DNA of 64,000 nucleotides from Azonexaceae bacterium. Lineage in GTDB: Bacteria; Pseudomonadota; Gammaproteobacteria; Burkholderiales; Rhodocyclaceae. The stretch covers positions 61,343 to 125,342 of the forward strand of contig JAAXVL010000011.1 in NCBI GenBank assembly GCA_013335535.1. The letters run 5' to 3'. This document shows positions 54,179 to 62,586 of the stretch, one piece after another (positions within the stretch are counted from its first letter, which is position 1; each line of letters starts with the position of its first letter). The notes under the pieces were generated by a model that had not been told where the DNA came from, searched no databases, and was given only the letters and a program-made list of their open reading frames with translations. A program made the position numbers and the translations under genes.

Positions 54179-55654
54179 TTAACCGAGGTCGACCGGGATG
54201 AATATTCGTGAATCGCCGCGTTCGATCAGGATGGCGGCTTTCTTGCCCGATTTGGCGATGATGCCGCGTAGCTGGTCGATGTCGCCGATGGGCTGGCCGT
54301 TGACCGCAACGATGATGTCGCCCGGGCGGATACCGGCCCGGCCGGCCGCGCCACTGGCTTGTTCGACGAGCAGGCCGCCTTTGACTTCAGCCTGGCGCTG
54401 TTCTTCCGGGGTCAGCGGGCGGACGGCGACGCCGAGGCGGCCCTTGTCGGCAGAGGGCGCTTCGCTGGATGCCACTTTTTCCTCGCCGAAGCTGCCGACC
54501 TTGACGTCGACGTTGCGCGTTTCACCCTTGCGCCAGACTTGCAGGCGGGCTGTTTCGCCGGGCTGCTTGATTGCGACGGCGGCGGGCAGTTCGCCGGAGC
54601 TCTCGATGGTCTTGCCGTTGATGCCGAGAATGACGTCACCCGGTTCCAGCCCGCCCTTGGCCGCCGGGCTGCCTTTTTCAACGGAGGCGACCAGCGCGCC
54701 GGCCGGCTTGGCCAGGCCGAAGGTGTCGGCCAGCGATTGATTGACCTCCTGGATGCTGACGCCGAGCTTGCCGCGCTGGACCTTGCCGTGGGCGACGATC
54801 TGCTTTTCGACATTCATCGCCACTTCGATCGGGATGGCGAAGGAAAGGCCCTGGTAGCCGCCGCTGCGCGAGTAGATCTGCGAGTTGATGCCGATCACCT
54901 CGCCGTTCATGTTGAACAGCGGACCGCCGGAATTACCGGGATTGACGGCGACGTCGGTCTGGATGAAGGGCACGTAGCTGCCGTCCGGCAGGTTGCGCGA
55001 CTTGGCCGAGACGATGCCGGCGCTGGCGCTGCTTTCAAAGCCGTAGGGCGAGCCGATGGCGAGTACCCATTCGCCGACCTGGGTCTGCAGCGAGGTGCCG
55101 ATCTTGACCGTCGGCAGGTTTTTGGCATCGATTTTGAGGACGGCGACGTCGCTGGCTTTGTCGAGGCCAAGCACCCTGGCCTTGAATTCGCGCTTGTCGC
55201 TGAGCTTGACGGTGACTTCCTCGGCGCCGTCGACGACGTGGGCGTTGGTCAGCACCGTACCGTCCGCGGTGACGATGAAGCCGGAGCCGAGGCCATGCAG
55301 CGGCTGGTTGCTTTCCGGCATCTGGCCGCGGAAGTGGCGGAAGAATTGATAGAACGGGTCGTTCGGGTCCATTTGCTGGAGATCGGGGCCGCTGGCCGCC
55401 GTCTTGCGCGTGCCGGTGACGCTGATATTGACGACGGCCGGGGCATTGCTGGCGACGATGCTGCGCATGTCGGGCAGGCCGTTGGGGATGGCGACGCTGA
55501 CGGCCGGGGTGGCGACGGCTGTCGCGGCAGGCATCGGCTGGGTGGCGGCATTGGCGTTGCTGAAAGGGGCGTTCTGGCCAATCGCATAGGCGCCGCCGAG
55601 GGCGGCCGCAACGGATAGGGCGGCGACGGTCATTTTCAGTGAATTACGTTTCAT
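54179..55654 (-). CDS. degP: DegP/MucD-like periplasmic serine protease
   Basis: 491 residues. N-terminal export signal, then trypsin-like domain ~75-270 with the catalytic triad in LTNAHVVDG, DKASDVAVLKI and GNSGGPLFNM, followed by two PDZ domains (VQRGKLGVSIQEVNQSLADT and KGRLGVAVRPLTPEEQRQAE regions). It degrades or refolds damaged envelope proteins. The gene family is often next to rpoE-rse genes; here the immediate upstream gene is a small membrane protein of unknown type. DegP, DegQ and MucD cannot be told apart from this alone. Confidence 0.93.
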   Translation of the reverse strand: MKRNSLKMTVAALSVAAALGGAYAIGQNAPFSNANAATQPMPAATAVATPAVSVAIPNGLPDMRSIVASNAPAVVNISVTGTRKTAASGPDLQQMDPNDPFYQFFRHFRGQMPESNQPLHGLGSGFIVTADGTVLTNAHVVDGAEEVTVKLSDKREFKARVLGLDKASDVAVLKIDAKNLPTVKIGTSLQTQVGEWVLAIGSPYGFESSASAGIVSAKSRNLPDGSYVPFIQTDVAVNPGNSGGPLFNMNGEVIGINSQIYSRSGGYQGLSFAIPIEVAMNVEKQIVAHGKVQRGKLGVSIQEVNQSLADTFGLAKPAGALVASVEKGSPAAKGGLEPGDVILGINGKTIESSGELPAAVAIKQPGETARLQVWRKGETRNVDVKVGSFGEEKVASSEAPSADKGRLGVAVRPLTPEEQRQAEVKGGLLVEQASGAAGRAGIRPGDIIVAVNGQPIGDIDQLRGIIAKSGKKAAILIERGDSRIFIPVDLG

Positions 55655-55687
55655 GATGTCCTCTTGTTAGGCGGGTTTGGGGATTGA

Positions 55688-55999
55688 TCAGCGGTTTCGG
55701 CCGTGCAGGGAAAGCCGGTGCGCCTGGGCGGCGCTCGCGTCGGCCTTGACCCGGGCGCCGTGCTCGTTCGGGCTGCGTTTGGCCGGTTCGCGGCTGGCCT
55801 CGCCGGCAAACGCCGGGGAGCCGAACAAGGCGCCGAGGGAACTGGCGACGACGAGCGAACGCAGCAGCTTGCGGGTCGATCCGGCAACGCGGCGGGGTGG
55901 CGCAAGGCGGGCAGGGGCCTGCATGAGGCCAAGGTGCTGGCGGGATGCCAGAATGAAGCGGGCAAGAGTCTGTTCTTGCCAATGGGGATCAGTCTGCAT
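55688..55999 (-). CDS. Hypothetical protein with one hydrophobic segment
   Basis: 103 residues. Residues ~43-66 (LLRSLVVASSLGALFGSPAF) form a hydrophobic segment, with a charged helical N-terminus (PHWQEQTLARFILASRQHLG) inside and a polar, basic tail outside if anchored. It lies 33 bp upstream of the HtrA-like protease, the position held by Rse-type anti-sigma genes in mucD operons, but it is too short and shows no such domain. Function open. Confidence 0.5.
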   Translation of the reverse strand: MQTDPHWQEQTLARFILASRQHLGLMQAPARLAPPRRVAGSTRKLLRSLVVASSLGALFGSPAFAGEASREPAKRSPNEHGARVKADASAAQAHRLSLHGRNR

Positions 56000-56109
56000 C
56001 GGTCACTCCTTTTGCAAAATCAGCAGGAGTCTAGTTTTGTCCCGTTCGCCGGTTTTTCAATGGGTGTTTTTGCGACGATTTGTATCAATTTCTTACCGGG
56101 CGCCGAATG

Positions 56110-56144
56110 CCACGGTCAACCGGAAAAATTGGCCAAAATTGAAA
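56110..56144 (+). repeat. Dispersed host repeat, copy 6 (intergenic)
   Basis: CCACGGTCAACCGG, AAAAATTGGCC, AAAATTGAAA, between the cupin gene end and the hypothetical gene. Confidence 0.78.
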
Positions 56145-56160
56145 CAGGCTGCCGTATTCC

Positions 56161-56529
56161 CTACACCGACGCGTCGAGCAAAACGGTATCGTCGTGCGCA
56201 TAGGCTGGCGCGCAGCAGCACAGGATGATCAACGCCGCATCGCCGGTATTCGTCACGCAATGCGGCGTACCAGGCGGAATCAGCACGCTGTCGCCGGGGC
56301 CGATCGGGAATTTGTCGGCGCCCAGCATCATGACCCCCGTGCCGCCGGTGACGTGGTAAATCTCTTCGGTGACCTCGTGGCGGTGCAGCAAGGTCGTGCA
56401 ACCGGCCGGCACCAGTGCTTCGGCCAGGCTCTGGTTGCGGGCGCCATGGTGGGCCGGGTGCAGCAGTTCGCGGATTTCCGAGCCGTCCTTGGTGATGTAA
56501 GGAGCGATCTCGTTGCGCGCGGTCTTCAC
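56161..56529 (-). CDS. Cupin-domain protein
   Basis: 122 residues from a GTG start 1 base after the creA stop. Conserved cupin motifs: LHRHEVTEEIYHVTGGTGVM (motif 1, G-x5-H-x-H-like) and PIGPGDSVLIPPGTPHCVTN (motif 2). A single small beta barrel that may bind a metal through the histidines. No enzymatic assignment can be made from this. Confidence 0.88.
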   Translation of the reverse strand: MKTARNEIAPYITKDGSEIRELLHPAHHGARNQSLAEALVPAGCTTLLHRHEVTEEIYHVTGGTGVMMLGADKFPIGPGDSVLIPPGTPHCVTNTGDAALIILCCCAPAYAHDDTVLLDASV

Positions 56530-56530
56530 T

Positions 56531-56992
56531 TTACTTGCCGCCCCAGGGCTGGATCGGCACGGTCGAGATGGCGTTGGCAGGCGCGCCTTCGATGATCTTG
56601 CGGCTGATCGCCATGTAGATCAGGACATTGCGCTTCTGGTCGTAGAAGCGATGGACATCGGTTTCCTTGAAGAAAATCGAGGTGTCGTTGCTGAACACGA
56701 TTTCGTCTTCAGAGAGCTTGGCGGGCAGGGTGATCGGGCCGATCTGGCGGCAGGCCAGCGAAAACTGCGACGGATCTTCGGCAAGCCCGAAGCTGCCCTT
56801 GACGCCGCCGGTGCGGGCCTGGCTGACGTGGCAGGCGACGCCGGGAATCTTCGGGTCGTCGTAGGCGTAGATGCAGACGCGGTGATTGGCGCCAATCAGC
56901 TTCCAGGTCGTCGTCGCGCAGCCGATTTCTTCGGCGGCGGCGGGCAGGGACAAGGTGGAGAGTGCGGCGAGAACAAGGGCGGCGGTTTTCAT
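56531..56992 (-). CDS. creA: CreA family protein
   Basis: 153 residues from ATG 56992, with a signal peptide (KTAALVLAALSTLSLPAAA). The CreA core is complete: DDPKIPGVACHVSQARTGGV, SGFGL-like KGSFGLAEDPS and RNVLIYMAISRKIIEG. CreA is a conserved periplasmic protein of unknown role. It overlaps the exonuclease gene (ATGA) and is followed after 1 base by the cupin. Confidence 0.9.
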   Translation of the reverse strand: MKTAALVLAALSTLSLPAAAEEIGCATTTWKLIGANHRVCIYAYDDPKIPGVACHVSQARTGGVKGSFGLAEDPSQFSLACRQIGPITLPAKLSEDEIVFSNDTSIFFKETDVHRFYDQKRNVLIYMAISRKIIEGAPANAISTVPIQPWGGK

Positions 56993-58380
56993 GAGCGTTC
57001 CGGTTGGGTTGTACGGCTCGATGATAGCGGAATCATCTTGCCGACGTATTTGGTCAGGATTTTGTAGATGTCGCGGTCGAAGGCCGGGCGCGGGCTGTCG
57101 AGCAGGGCGTGCAGTTCGTCCTCCGAAGTGGCGGTGCCGAGGTAGCGCCAGCCTTCGATGAGGTGGATGTCGTCGCCTTCGCGCACCAGTCCCGGGCCGG
57201 TGAAGGGCCAAGCAACGAGCTTGAGGCTGACGAGGGCGGAGATCAGGCGAACCGTGTGCTTGGCGTAAGGCTCGGCACCGACGCAAGCGCCCTTGCAGCG
57301 CCTGACCTGGTGGCCGAAACAGGGTTTGCCGGGCTTGGCTTTTTCGAATCCGAGCAGGACGTCACACAGCTTGTGCGATTCGGCCAGGGTGCGCAGCACG
57401 GTGTTGGCTTCCTTGGTCGTCTTGAACAGGCCGTAGCAGGCGCTGCTCAGGCCGGCGTCGATATCGGCCAGGGCCATCAGTTGTGGGCGCAGCCAGCCTT
57501 CGCCTTCGTCGACCAGCGTCCACGTGCAGGCTTCGTCGTTCTTGCGCAGCAGGCGGTTGTGCGACGGTTTCAATTGCTTGACCAGCGCCGATTCCTTGAG
57601 CAGGGCGCCGATTTCACCAGCTGTTTCGATCCAGTCGATGCGCTTGACCTGCTGGGCCAGCTCCATTTCCTTGGCGGCGCTATGGTCGCCGGCGAAGTGC
57701 GAGAGCACACGCTGGCGGATGTCCTTGGCCTTGCCGACGTAGAGCGGCAGGTTGTTTTCACCGTAGAACAGGTAAACGCCGGGGCCTTCGGGCAAGTCTT
57801 CGATGAAGCTGGCGTCGAGATGCGGCGGCAGGCTGGGGTGGGCGTTCTGCGCCTTGAGTGCGGCCTCGATTTGCTCGTTGCTACGGTCAACCCGAATTTT
57901 TTGCCAAAATTGAAATATCAATTGGGCGTCGGCCAGCGCCCGGTGGCGGGCATTGGCCTGCAGGTCGTGGCGTTCGATCAGACTGTCGAGATTGTGCCGC
58001 TTGTGCTCGGGAAACAACGTGCGCGAGAGTTTGACGGTACACACCACTGGCGCCCGGAAAGTGACGCCGATGCGCTTGAATTCGTTTTTGAGAAAACCGT
58101 AGTCGAAGCGCGCATTGTGGGCGATGAACAGCCGGCCTTCGAGGCGCTTGAGGGTTTCGGCGGCGACGGCTTCGAACGGTGGCGCCTCGGCCACCATGTC
58201 GTTGCTGATGCCGGTCAGCTGCTCGATGAAGGGCGGAATGAGCATGCCGGGATTGACCAGCTGTTGCCACTCGCGAACGCTGCCGTCGGCATCGACTTCG
58301 ACGATGCCGATTTCGGTGATGCGGTCATGGGTGGCGGTGGCGCCGGTGGTTTCGAGGTCGACGAAGGCTAGGGGACGCAT
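56989..58380 (-). CDS. DnaQ-like 3'-5' exonuclease fused to a GIY-YIG (UvrC/Cho-like) domain
   Basis: 463 residues. Exonuclease domain ~1-165 with ExoI VDLETTG, ExoII IAHNARFDYGFL and ExoIII ARHRALADAQ. The GIY-YIG endonuclease domain follows at ~205-290 (GPGVYLFYGENNLPLYVGKA, DIRQRVLSHF). The C-terminal ~170 residues resemble the Cho/UvrC linker region. This pairing is known in proteobacteria and suggests nucleotide-excision-type DNA repair. A dispersed repeat copy at 57881-57915 is translated as FQFWQKIRVDRS in the linker between the two domains. Confidence 0.92.
   Translation of the reverse strand: MRPLAFVDLETTGATATHDRITEIGIVEVDADGSVREWQQLVNPGMLIPPFIEQLTGISNDMVAEAPPFEAVAAETLKRLEGRLFIAHNARFDYGFLKNEFKRIGVTFRAPVVCTVKLSRTLFPEHKRHNLDSLIERHDLQANARHRALADAQLIFQFWQKIRVDRSNEQIEAALKAQNAHPSLPPHLDASFIEDLPEGPGVYLFYGENNLPLYVGKAKDIRQRVLSHFAGDHSAAKEMELAQQVKRIDWIETAGEIGALLKESALVKQLKPSHNRLLRKNDEACTWTLVDEGEGWLRPQLMALADIDAGLSSACYGLFKTTKEANTVLRTLAESHKLCDVLLGFEKAKPGKPCFGHQVRRCKGACVGAEPYAKHTVRLISALVSLKLVAWPFTGPGLVREGDDIHLIEGWRYLGTATSEDELHALLDSPRPAFDRDIYKILTKYVGKMIPLSSSRTTQPERS
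57881..57915 (+). repeat. Dispersed host repeat, copy 7 (coding)
   Basis: CTACGGTCAACCCG, AATTTTTTGCC, AAAATTGAAA, within the exonuclease/GIY-YIG gene, in the interdomain linker. Confidence 0.72.
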
Positions 58381-58431
58381 GGGGTGGATTTTCTCACGGA
58401 CGGCTTGTTATGGCGCCGCCTATGCCAAAAA

Positions 58432-58447
58432 ACACTACCGGTAGTGT
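58432..58447. promoter_or_regulatory. NrdR-like box 1
   Basis: ACACTACCGGTAGTGT is a perfect 16-bp palindrome with the outer ACACTA/TAGTGT of NrdR boxes (consensus acaCwAtATaTwGtgt). A second, imperfect site starts 31 bp downstream, the three-turn spacing typical of NrdR. Confidence 0.75.
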
Positions 58448-58462
58448 GTTGGTGCTTGCTGG

Positions 58463-58478
58463 GTGCTGCATCTAGTGT
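58463..58478. promoter_or_regulatory. NrdR-like box 2
   Basis: The 3' half CTAGTGT matches the box; the 5' half is degenerate. Its start is 31 bp from that of box 1, so both sites face the same side of the helix. Confidence 0.55.
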
Positions 58479-58518
58479 TTTTGTATTGACCATGTCATGC
58501 GTCGTCGTTAAACTCGGC

Positions 58519-58697
58519 GCCGTTGATGGTTCCCTTTCGGGGGATTAAAACGGGAATCCGGTGCCAGGCCGCAAGGTCTGAACTCCGGGGCTGCCCCCGC
58601 AACTGTAATCGGCGAGCGCTTCGCCTCACTGCCACTGGTTTTCGGACTGGGAAGGCTGCTGAAGCGCGATGAACCGAGAGCCAGGAGACCTGCCACG
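58519..58697 (+). ncRNA. Cobalamin riboswitch upstream of nrdA
   Basis: Conserved blocks in order: GGTTCCC with TTAAAACGGGAATCCGGTG; the B12 core GGGGCTGCCCCCGCAACTGT; CACTG; GGGAAGGC; and the closing AGCCAGGAGACCTGCC. This is a full class I cobalamin aptamer. It sits ~175 bp before the ribonucleotide reductase start, so B12 probably lowers expression of this oxygen-dependent reductase, as described for Streptomyces nrdABS. Confidence 0.95.
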
Positions 58698-58871
58698 ACA
58701 AATTTCTTTCATGGTTTTGGGGCGGGGTGTCCCTGACGAGAGGTTTTTGCGTGGTCTATTGCCGTTTGTCCGTCGTCTCCAGCCGTTGCCGGGTTTGCTC
58801 CCGCTGTGTTGGCCTGCGTACGCCGGCCGGCCACGCACTCGGTTCTCCGCCCCCCGATACGGAGAATCGCC

Positions 58872-61637
58872 TTGCCATCCAATGTCCAGTCTCTTTCCGC
58901 TGCTAACACTTTCGCGCTAGCCGCCCTGCAAGTCATCCGTCGTAACGGCGCGCTCGTTGCCTTCGACGCCGACAAGATCGTCGTTGCCCTGAGCAAGGCC
59001 TTTCTCGCTGTCGAGGGCAGCCAGAGTGCGGTGTCGTCGCGCCTGCGCGAGGTCGTTGCCCGCCTGACGCAGATCGTGGTGAACTCGCTGACCCGCCGCC
59101 TGCCCGAAGGCGGCACAGTGCATATCGAGGACATCCAGGATCAGGTTGAACTGGCCTTGATGCGCGCCGGCGAGCACGATGTTGCGCGCGCCTACGTGCT
59201 CTACCGCGAGCGCCGTGCCGCCGAGCGGGCGAGCCTGGGCGAGGTGGCCGGGGCGCCGGTGCTGCACGTTCTGGTCGATGGCCAGCGCCAGCCGCTCGAC
59301 ATCGCCGCCTTGCTCAAAACCTGCGAAGCCGCCTGTGCCGGGCTGGGCGAAAGCGTTTCGGCGCGGACCATTCTCGATCAGGCGCTGGTCAATCTCTACG
59401 ACGGCGTCGCCATGGTCGATGTGCAGCAGGCCCTGATCCTCGCCGCGCGCACGCTGATCGAGCGCGAGCCGGGCTACAACGCCGCCACCGCCCGCCTGCT
59501 GCTGGCCAGCCTGAGCGCCGAGGTCGTCGGTGCGCCGGTAGCGGTGGAGGACTTTGCCACGGTCAACCGGGAATATTGGCCAAAATTCATACAACGCGGC
59601 ATCGCTGCCGAACTGCTCGACCCGCGTCTCGCCAGCTTCGATCTGCCACGCCTGGCCGCTGCCTTGAAGCCGGAGCGCGACCTGCAGTTCGGTTACCTCG
59701 GCCTGCAGACCTTGTACGACCGCTATTTCCTGCACATCGAAGGGCGCCGCATCGAGCTGCCACAGATTTTCTTCATGCGCGTCGCAATGGGCCTGGCGCT
59801 CAACGAAATCGACCGCGAAGCGCGCGCCATCGAGTTTTACGACCTGATTTCGAGCTTCGATTTCATGTGCTCGACGCCGACGCTGTTCAACAGCGGCACG
59901 CTGCATTCGCAACTGTCGTCGTGCTACCTGACCACCGTCGCCGACGATCTCGACGGCATTTACCAGGCTATCAAGGAGAACGCCCTGCTGCAGAAATACG
60001 CCGGCGGCCTGGGTAACGACTGGACGCCGGTGCGCTCGCTGGGTAGCCGGATCAAGGGCACCAACGGCCAGAGCCAGGGTGTCATTCCCTTTTTGAAGGT
60101 GGTCAATGACACGGCGGTCGCCGTGAACCAGGGCGGCAAGCGCAAGGGCGCCGTCTGCGCCTACCTCGAAACATGGCACCTCGACATCGAGGAATTTCTC
60201 GACCTGCGCAAGAACACCGGCGACGAGCGCCGCCGCACGCACGACATGAATACCGCCAACTGGATTCCCGACCTATTCATGAAGCGGGTACATGAGAACG
60301 GCGAATGGACGCTGTTCTCGCCGGTCGACGTGCCCGATCTGCACGAGAAATTTGGCGCCGAATTCGAGGCCGCTTACGTCGCTTACGAAGCGCAGGCCGC
60401 TGCCGGGCAACTCAAGCTGCACAAGAAGCTTCCCGCCGTCCAGCTCTGGCGCAAGATGTTGACCATGCTGTTCGAGACCGGCCATCCGTGGATCACCTTC
60501 AAGGATGCCTGCAATCTGCGCTCGCCGCAGCAGCACGTCGGCGTCGTGCATTCGTCCAACCTGTGCACCGAGATCACGCTGAATACCTCGGACGAGGAAA
60601 CCGCGGTCTGCAACCTCGGCTCGGTCAATCTGCTGGCGCATCTGAAGGACGGCGCATTGGATCAGGCCAAGCTGGCCCGCACCGTGACCACCGCGTTGCG
60701 CATGCTCGACAACGTCGTCGATATCAACTTCTACGCGACGCCCAAGGCGCGCAACGCCAACCTGCGGCATCGGCCAGTCGGCCTCGGCATCATGGGCTTC
60801 GCCGATTGCCTGTACGAAATCGGCCTGCCTTACGCGTCGACCGCATCTATCGAATTTGCCGACCAGACCATGGAAGCCGTCTGCTACCACGCCTACTCGG
60901 CGTCGAATGAACTGGCCCGCGAGCGCGGCCGCTATTCGAGCTTCACCGGCAGCTTGTGGGATCAGGGCATCCTGCCGCTCGATTCCCTTGAGCTTTTGGC
61001 CCACGAACGGGGCGGCCACCTTGAGGTGAACCGTGATTCCAGACTCGACTGGAAGGGGCTGGAAGAACGCATCGCCCGCTACGGCATGCGCAACTCCAAC
61101 TGCGTGGCGATTGCGCCGACGGCGACCATTTCCAACATCGTCGGCGTCTCGGCCAGCATCGAGCCGGCCTACCAGAACCTCTACGTCAAATCCAACCTGT
61201 CCGGCGAATTCACCGTGGTCAATGACGCGCTGGTCCGCGACCTCAAGGCGCTCAATCTCTGGGACGAAGTCATGGTTGCCGACCTCAAGTACTTCGACGG
61301 CTCGCTGGCCCGCATCGAGCGCGTGCCGGACGAACTCAAGGCGCGCTACGCGACGGCCTTCGAGATCGACCCGGTCTGGCTCATCGAAGCCGCCGCCCGC
61401 CGCCAGAAATGGATCGACCAGGCGCAGTCGCTGAACCTGTATCTCGCGTTGCCCTCGGGCAAGAAGCTCGACGAAATCTACAAGCTGGCCTGGCTACGCG
61501 GTTTAAAGACGACCTACTACCTGCGCACGCTGGGTGCCAGCCAGGCTGAGAAAGCGGGCGGCCGCGACGAGGCGGCGGTGCCGGAAGAACCGAAATTCTG
61601 CTCGATCGACAACCCGGAGTGCGAGGCATGCCAATGA
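58872..61637 (+). CDS. nrdA: Class I ribonucleotide reductase, alpha subunit
   Basis: 921 residues from a TTG at 58872 with CGGAG upstream; the longer frame reaches back into the leader. N-terminal ATP-cone (~10-100: QVIRRNGALVAFDADKIVVA). Catalytic core residues visible: SSCYLTTVADDLDGIYQ (first redox cysteine), SNLCTEITLNTSDEETAVCN (thiyl cysteine, general-base asparagine and glutamate, second redox cysteine). The C-terminal swinging tail ends NPECEACQ. A dispersed repeat copy at 59557 is translated as ATVNREYWPKFI. Controlled by NrdR-like boxes and a cobalamin riboswitch. Confidence 0.95.
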   Translation: MPSNVQSLSAANTFALAALQVIRRNGALVAFDADKIVVALSKAFLAVEGSQSAVSSRLREVVARLTQIVVNSLTRRLPEGGTVHIEDIQDQVELALMRAGEHDVARAYVLYRERRAAERASLGEVAGAPVLHVLVDGQRQPLDIAALLKTCEAACAGLGESVSARTILDQALVNLYDGVAMVDVQQALILAARTLIEREPGYNAATARLLLASLSAEVVGAPVAVEDFATVNREYWPKFIQRGIAAELLDPRLASFDLPRLAAALKPERDLQFGYLGLQTLYDRYFLHIEGRRIELPQIFFMRVAMGLALNEIDREARAIEFYDLISSFDFMCSTPTLFNSGTLHSQLSSCYLTTVADDLDGIYQAIKENALLQKYAGGLGNDWTPVRSLGSRIKGTNGQSQGVIPFLKVVNDTAVAVNQGGKRKGAVCAYLETWHLDIEEFLDLRKNTGDERRRTHDMNTANWIPDLFMKRVHENGEWTLFSPVDVPDLHEKFGAEFEAAYVAYEAQAAAGQLKLHKKLPAVQLWRKMLTMLFETGHPWITFKDACNLRSPQQHVGVVHSSNLCTEITLNTSDEETAVCNLGSVNLLAHLKDGALDQAKLARTVTTALRMLDNVVDINFYATPKARNANLRHRPVGLGIMGFADCLYEIGLPYASTASIEFADQTMEAVCYHAYSASNELARERGRYSSFTGSLWDQGILPLDSLELLAHERGGHLEVNRDSRLDWKGLEERIARYGMRNSNCVAIAPTATISNIVGVSASIEPAYQNLYVKSNLSGEFTVVNDALVRDLKALNLWDEVMVADLKYFDGSLARIERVPDELKARYATAFEIDPVWLIEAAARRQKWIDQAQSLNLYLALPSGKKLDEIYKLAWLRGLKTTYYLRTLGASQAEKAGGRDEAAVPEEPKFCSIDNPECEACQ
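59557..59590 (+). repeat. Dispersed host repeat, copy 8 (coding, nrdA)
   Basis: CCACGGTCAACCGGG, AATATTGGCC, AAAATTCAT, translated in nrdA as ATVNREYWPKF. Confidence 0.72.
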
Positions 61638-61741
61638 AACTCGACCAACTTCTTCGACGGGTTGCAGCGCAGGCTAACCTGGCTTGCCAGGTTAAGCGCA
61701 GCGGCCGTAGCCACAACCCCGAATGCGAGGCATGCCAATGA
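61634..61741 (+). CDS. 35-residue ORF with a duplicate NrdA redox tail
   Basis: MKLDQLLRRVAAQANLACQV then KRSGRSHNPECEACQ. The start ATG overlaps the nrdA stop (ATGA), which favours coupled translation. The last eight residues are identical to the last eight of NrdA, and a 29-bp DNA segment (61610-61638 and 61714-61742) is repeated with two mismatches. In NrdA this CxxC tail shuttles electrons from thioredoxin to the active site. Either the ORF is a by-product of a tandem duplication, a truncated tail copy, or a tiny redox peptide. The basic body has an additional cysteine. Confidence 0.5.
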   Translation: MKLDQLLRRVAAQANLACQVKRSGRSHNPECEACQ

Positions 61742-61761
61742 ATCCCAGCCAAAGGAAAACC

Positions 61762-62562
61762 ATGAAATTCCGCCACATTGCCTTGCTCTGTCTAGCCCTC
61801 TCGGCCGGGCTCGCCGAGGCCGCCGACTGCCCGCGCATCGTCAGCCAGTCGCCTTACATCAGCCGCGCCCTTGACTGGCTGGGGCTGACCGAGTGCATCG
61901 TCGGTGTCAGTCGTTACGACACCCTGGCCCGGCCGGACACCGGCGGTGTCATCGACCCGGATGCCGGAGTGATCGACATGCTGGCGCCAGATCTAATTAT
62001 CTTTTCGGAATGGACGCCGGCCGCCAAAGTGACGGAGGCGACGCCGTCCGGTGCCAAGGCGCTGCGGGTCGGCGGCTTTCGCGGCATGGCCGGGGTCGAG
62101 GCGATGTTGCGCGACATCGGCCGGGCAGCCGGTGTCGCCGACATTGACCGTCGCGTCGATAAATTCGCCGCCGACTGGCGCGCTGCCGCGTTGGTCGACA
62201 GCCGCCAGCGCCGCGTGCTGATCCTCTCGGCCTGCAGCGATGCGCCGTATTCCTTCGGCCGGGGCACGACCTTGCACGAAATCTTTTCCGCCGCTGGCTT
62301 CGCTGTCGTAACCGACCACGACAGCATCCGGAACTTCAAGCCCGATACGCCGGATGGTGACGTCGCCGCCTGGATAGACCGGCGCCAGCCCGATTTGATC
62401 TTTGCCCTGCAAAGCCGCCGGGGCGAAAGCTGCAACCCGGCCATCGCCAAACCGGGCATCCCCATCCTGCCGCTGACCGGCGAGTACTTCACCCATCCCG
62501 GCCCCGATCTGCTCAAGGGCCTCGAAGAGCTGCGGCAAACGATGACCGCCTTCGGCGCCTGA
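61762..62562 (+). CDS. Periplasmic cobalamin-binding-protein-like (BtuF-type) protein
   Basis: 266 residues from ATG 61762 (AAAGGA 6 bases upstream). Signal peptide KFRHIALLCLALSAGLAEAA. Helical-backbone metal/cofactor receptor fold: RIVSQSPYISRALDWLGLTE, then IDMLAPDLIIFSEWTPAAK and DRRQPDLIFALQSRRGESCN. BtuF-like proteins carry B12 to the BtuCD transporter. No transporter genes lie here, but the upstream B12 riboswitch makes a B12-linked role likely. A siderophore-type ligand is the alternative. Sits between nrdA and nrdB. Confidence 0.75.
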   Translation: MKFRHIALLCLALSAGLAEAADCPRIVSQSPYISRALDWLGLTECIVGVSRYDTLARPDTGGVIDPDAGVIDMLAPDLIIFSEWTPAAKVTEATPSGAKALRVGGFRGMAGVEAMLRDIGRAAGVADIDRRVDKFAADWRAAALVDSRQRRVLILSACSDAPYSFGRGTTLHEIFSAAGFAVVTDHDSIRNFKPDTPDGDVAAWIDRRQPDLIFALQSRRGESCNPAIAKPGIPILPLTGEYFTHPGPDLLKGLEELRQTMTAFGA

Positions 62563-62586
62563 TAACCCATTTCACGAGAGACCAAC

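Noticed and set aside
54359..55618. 419-codon plus-strand frame opposite the HtrA-like gene
   Set aside because: Mirror of a strongly supported protease; composition is that of GC-rich antisense.
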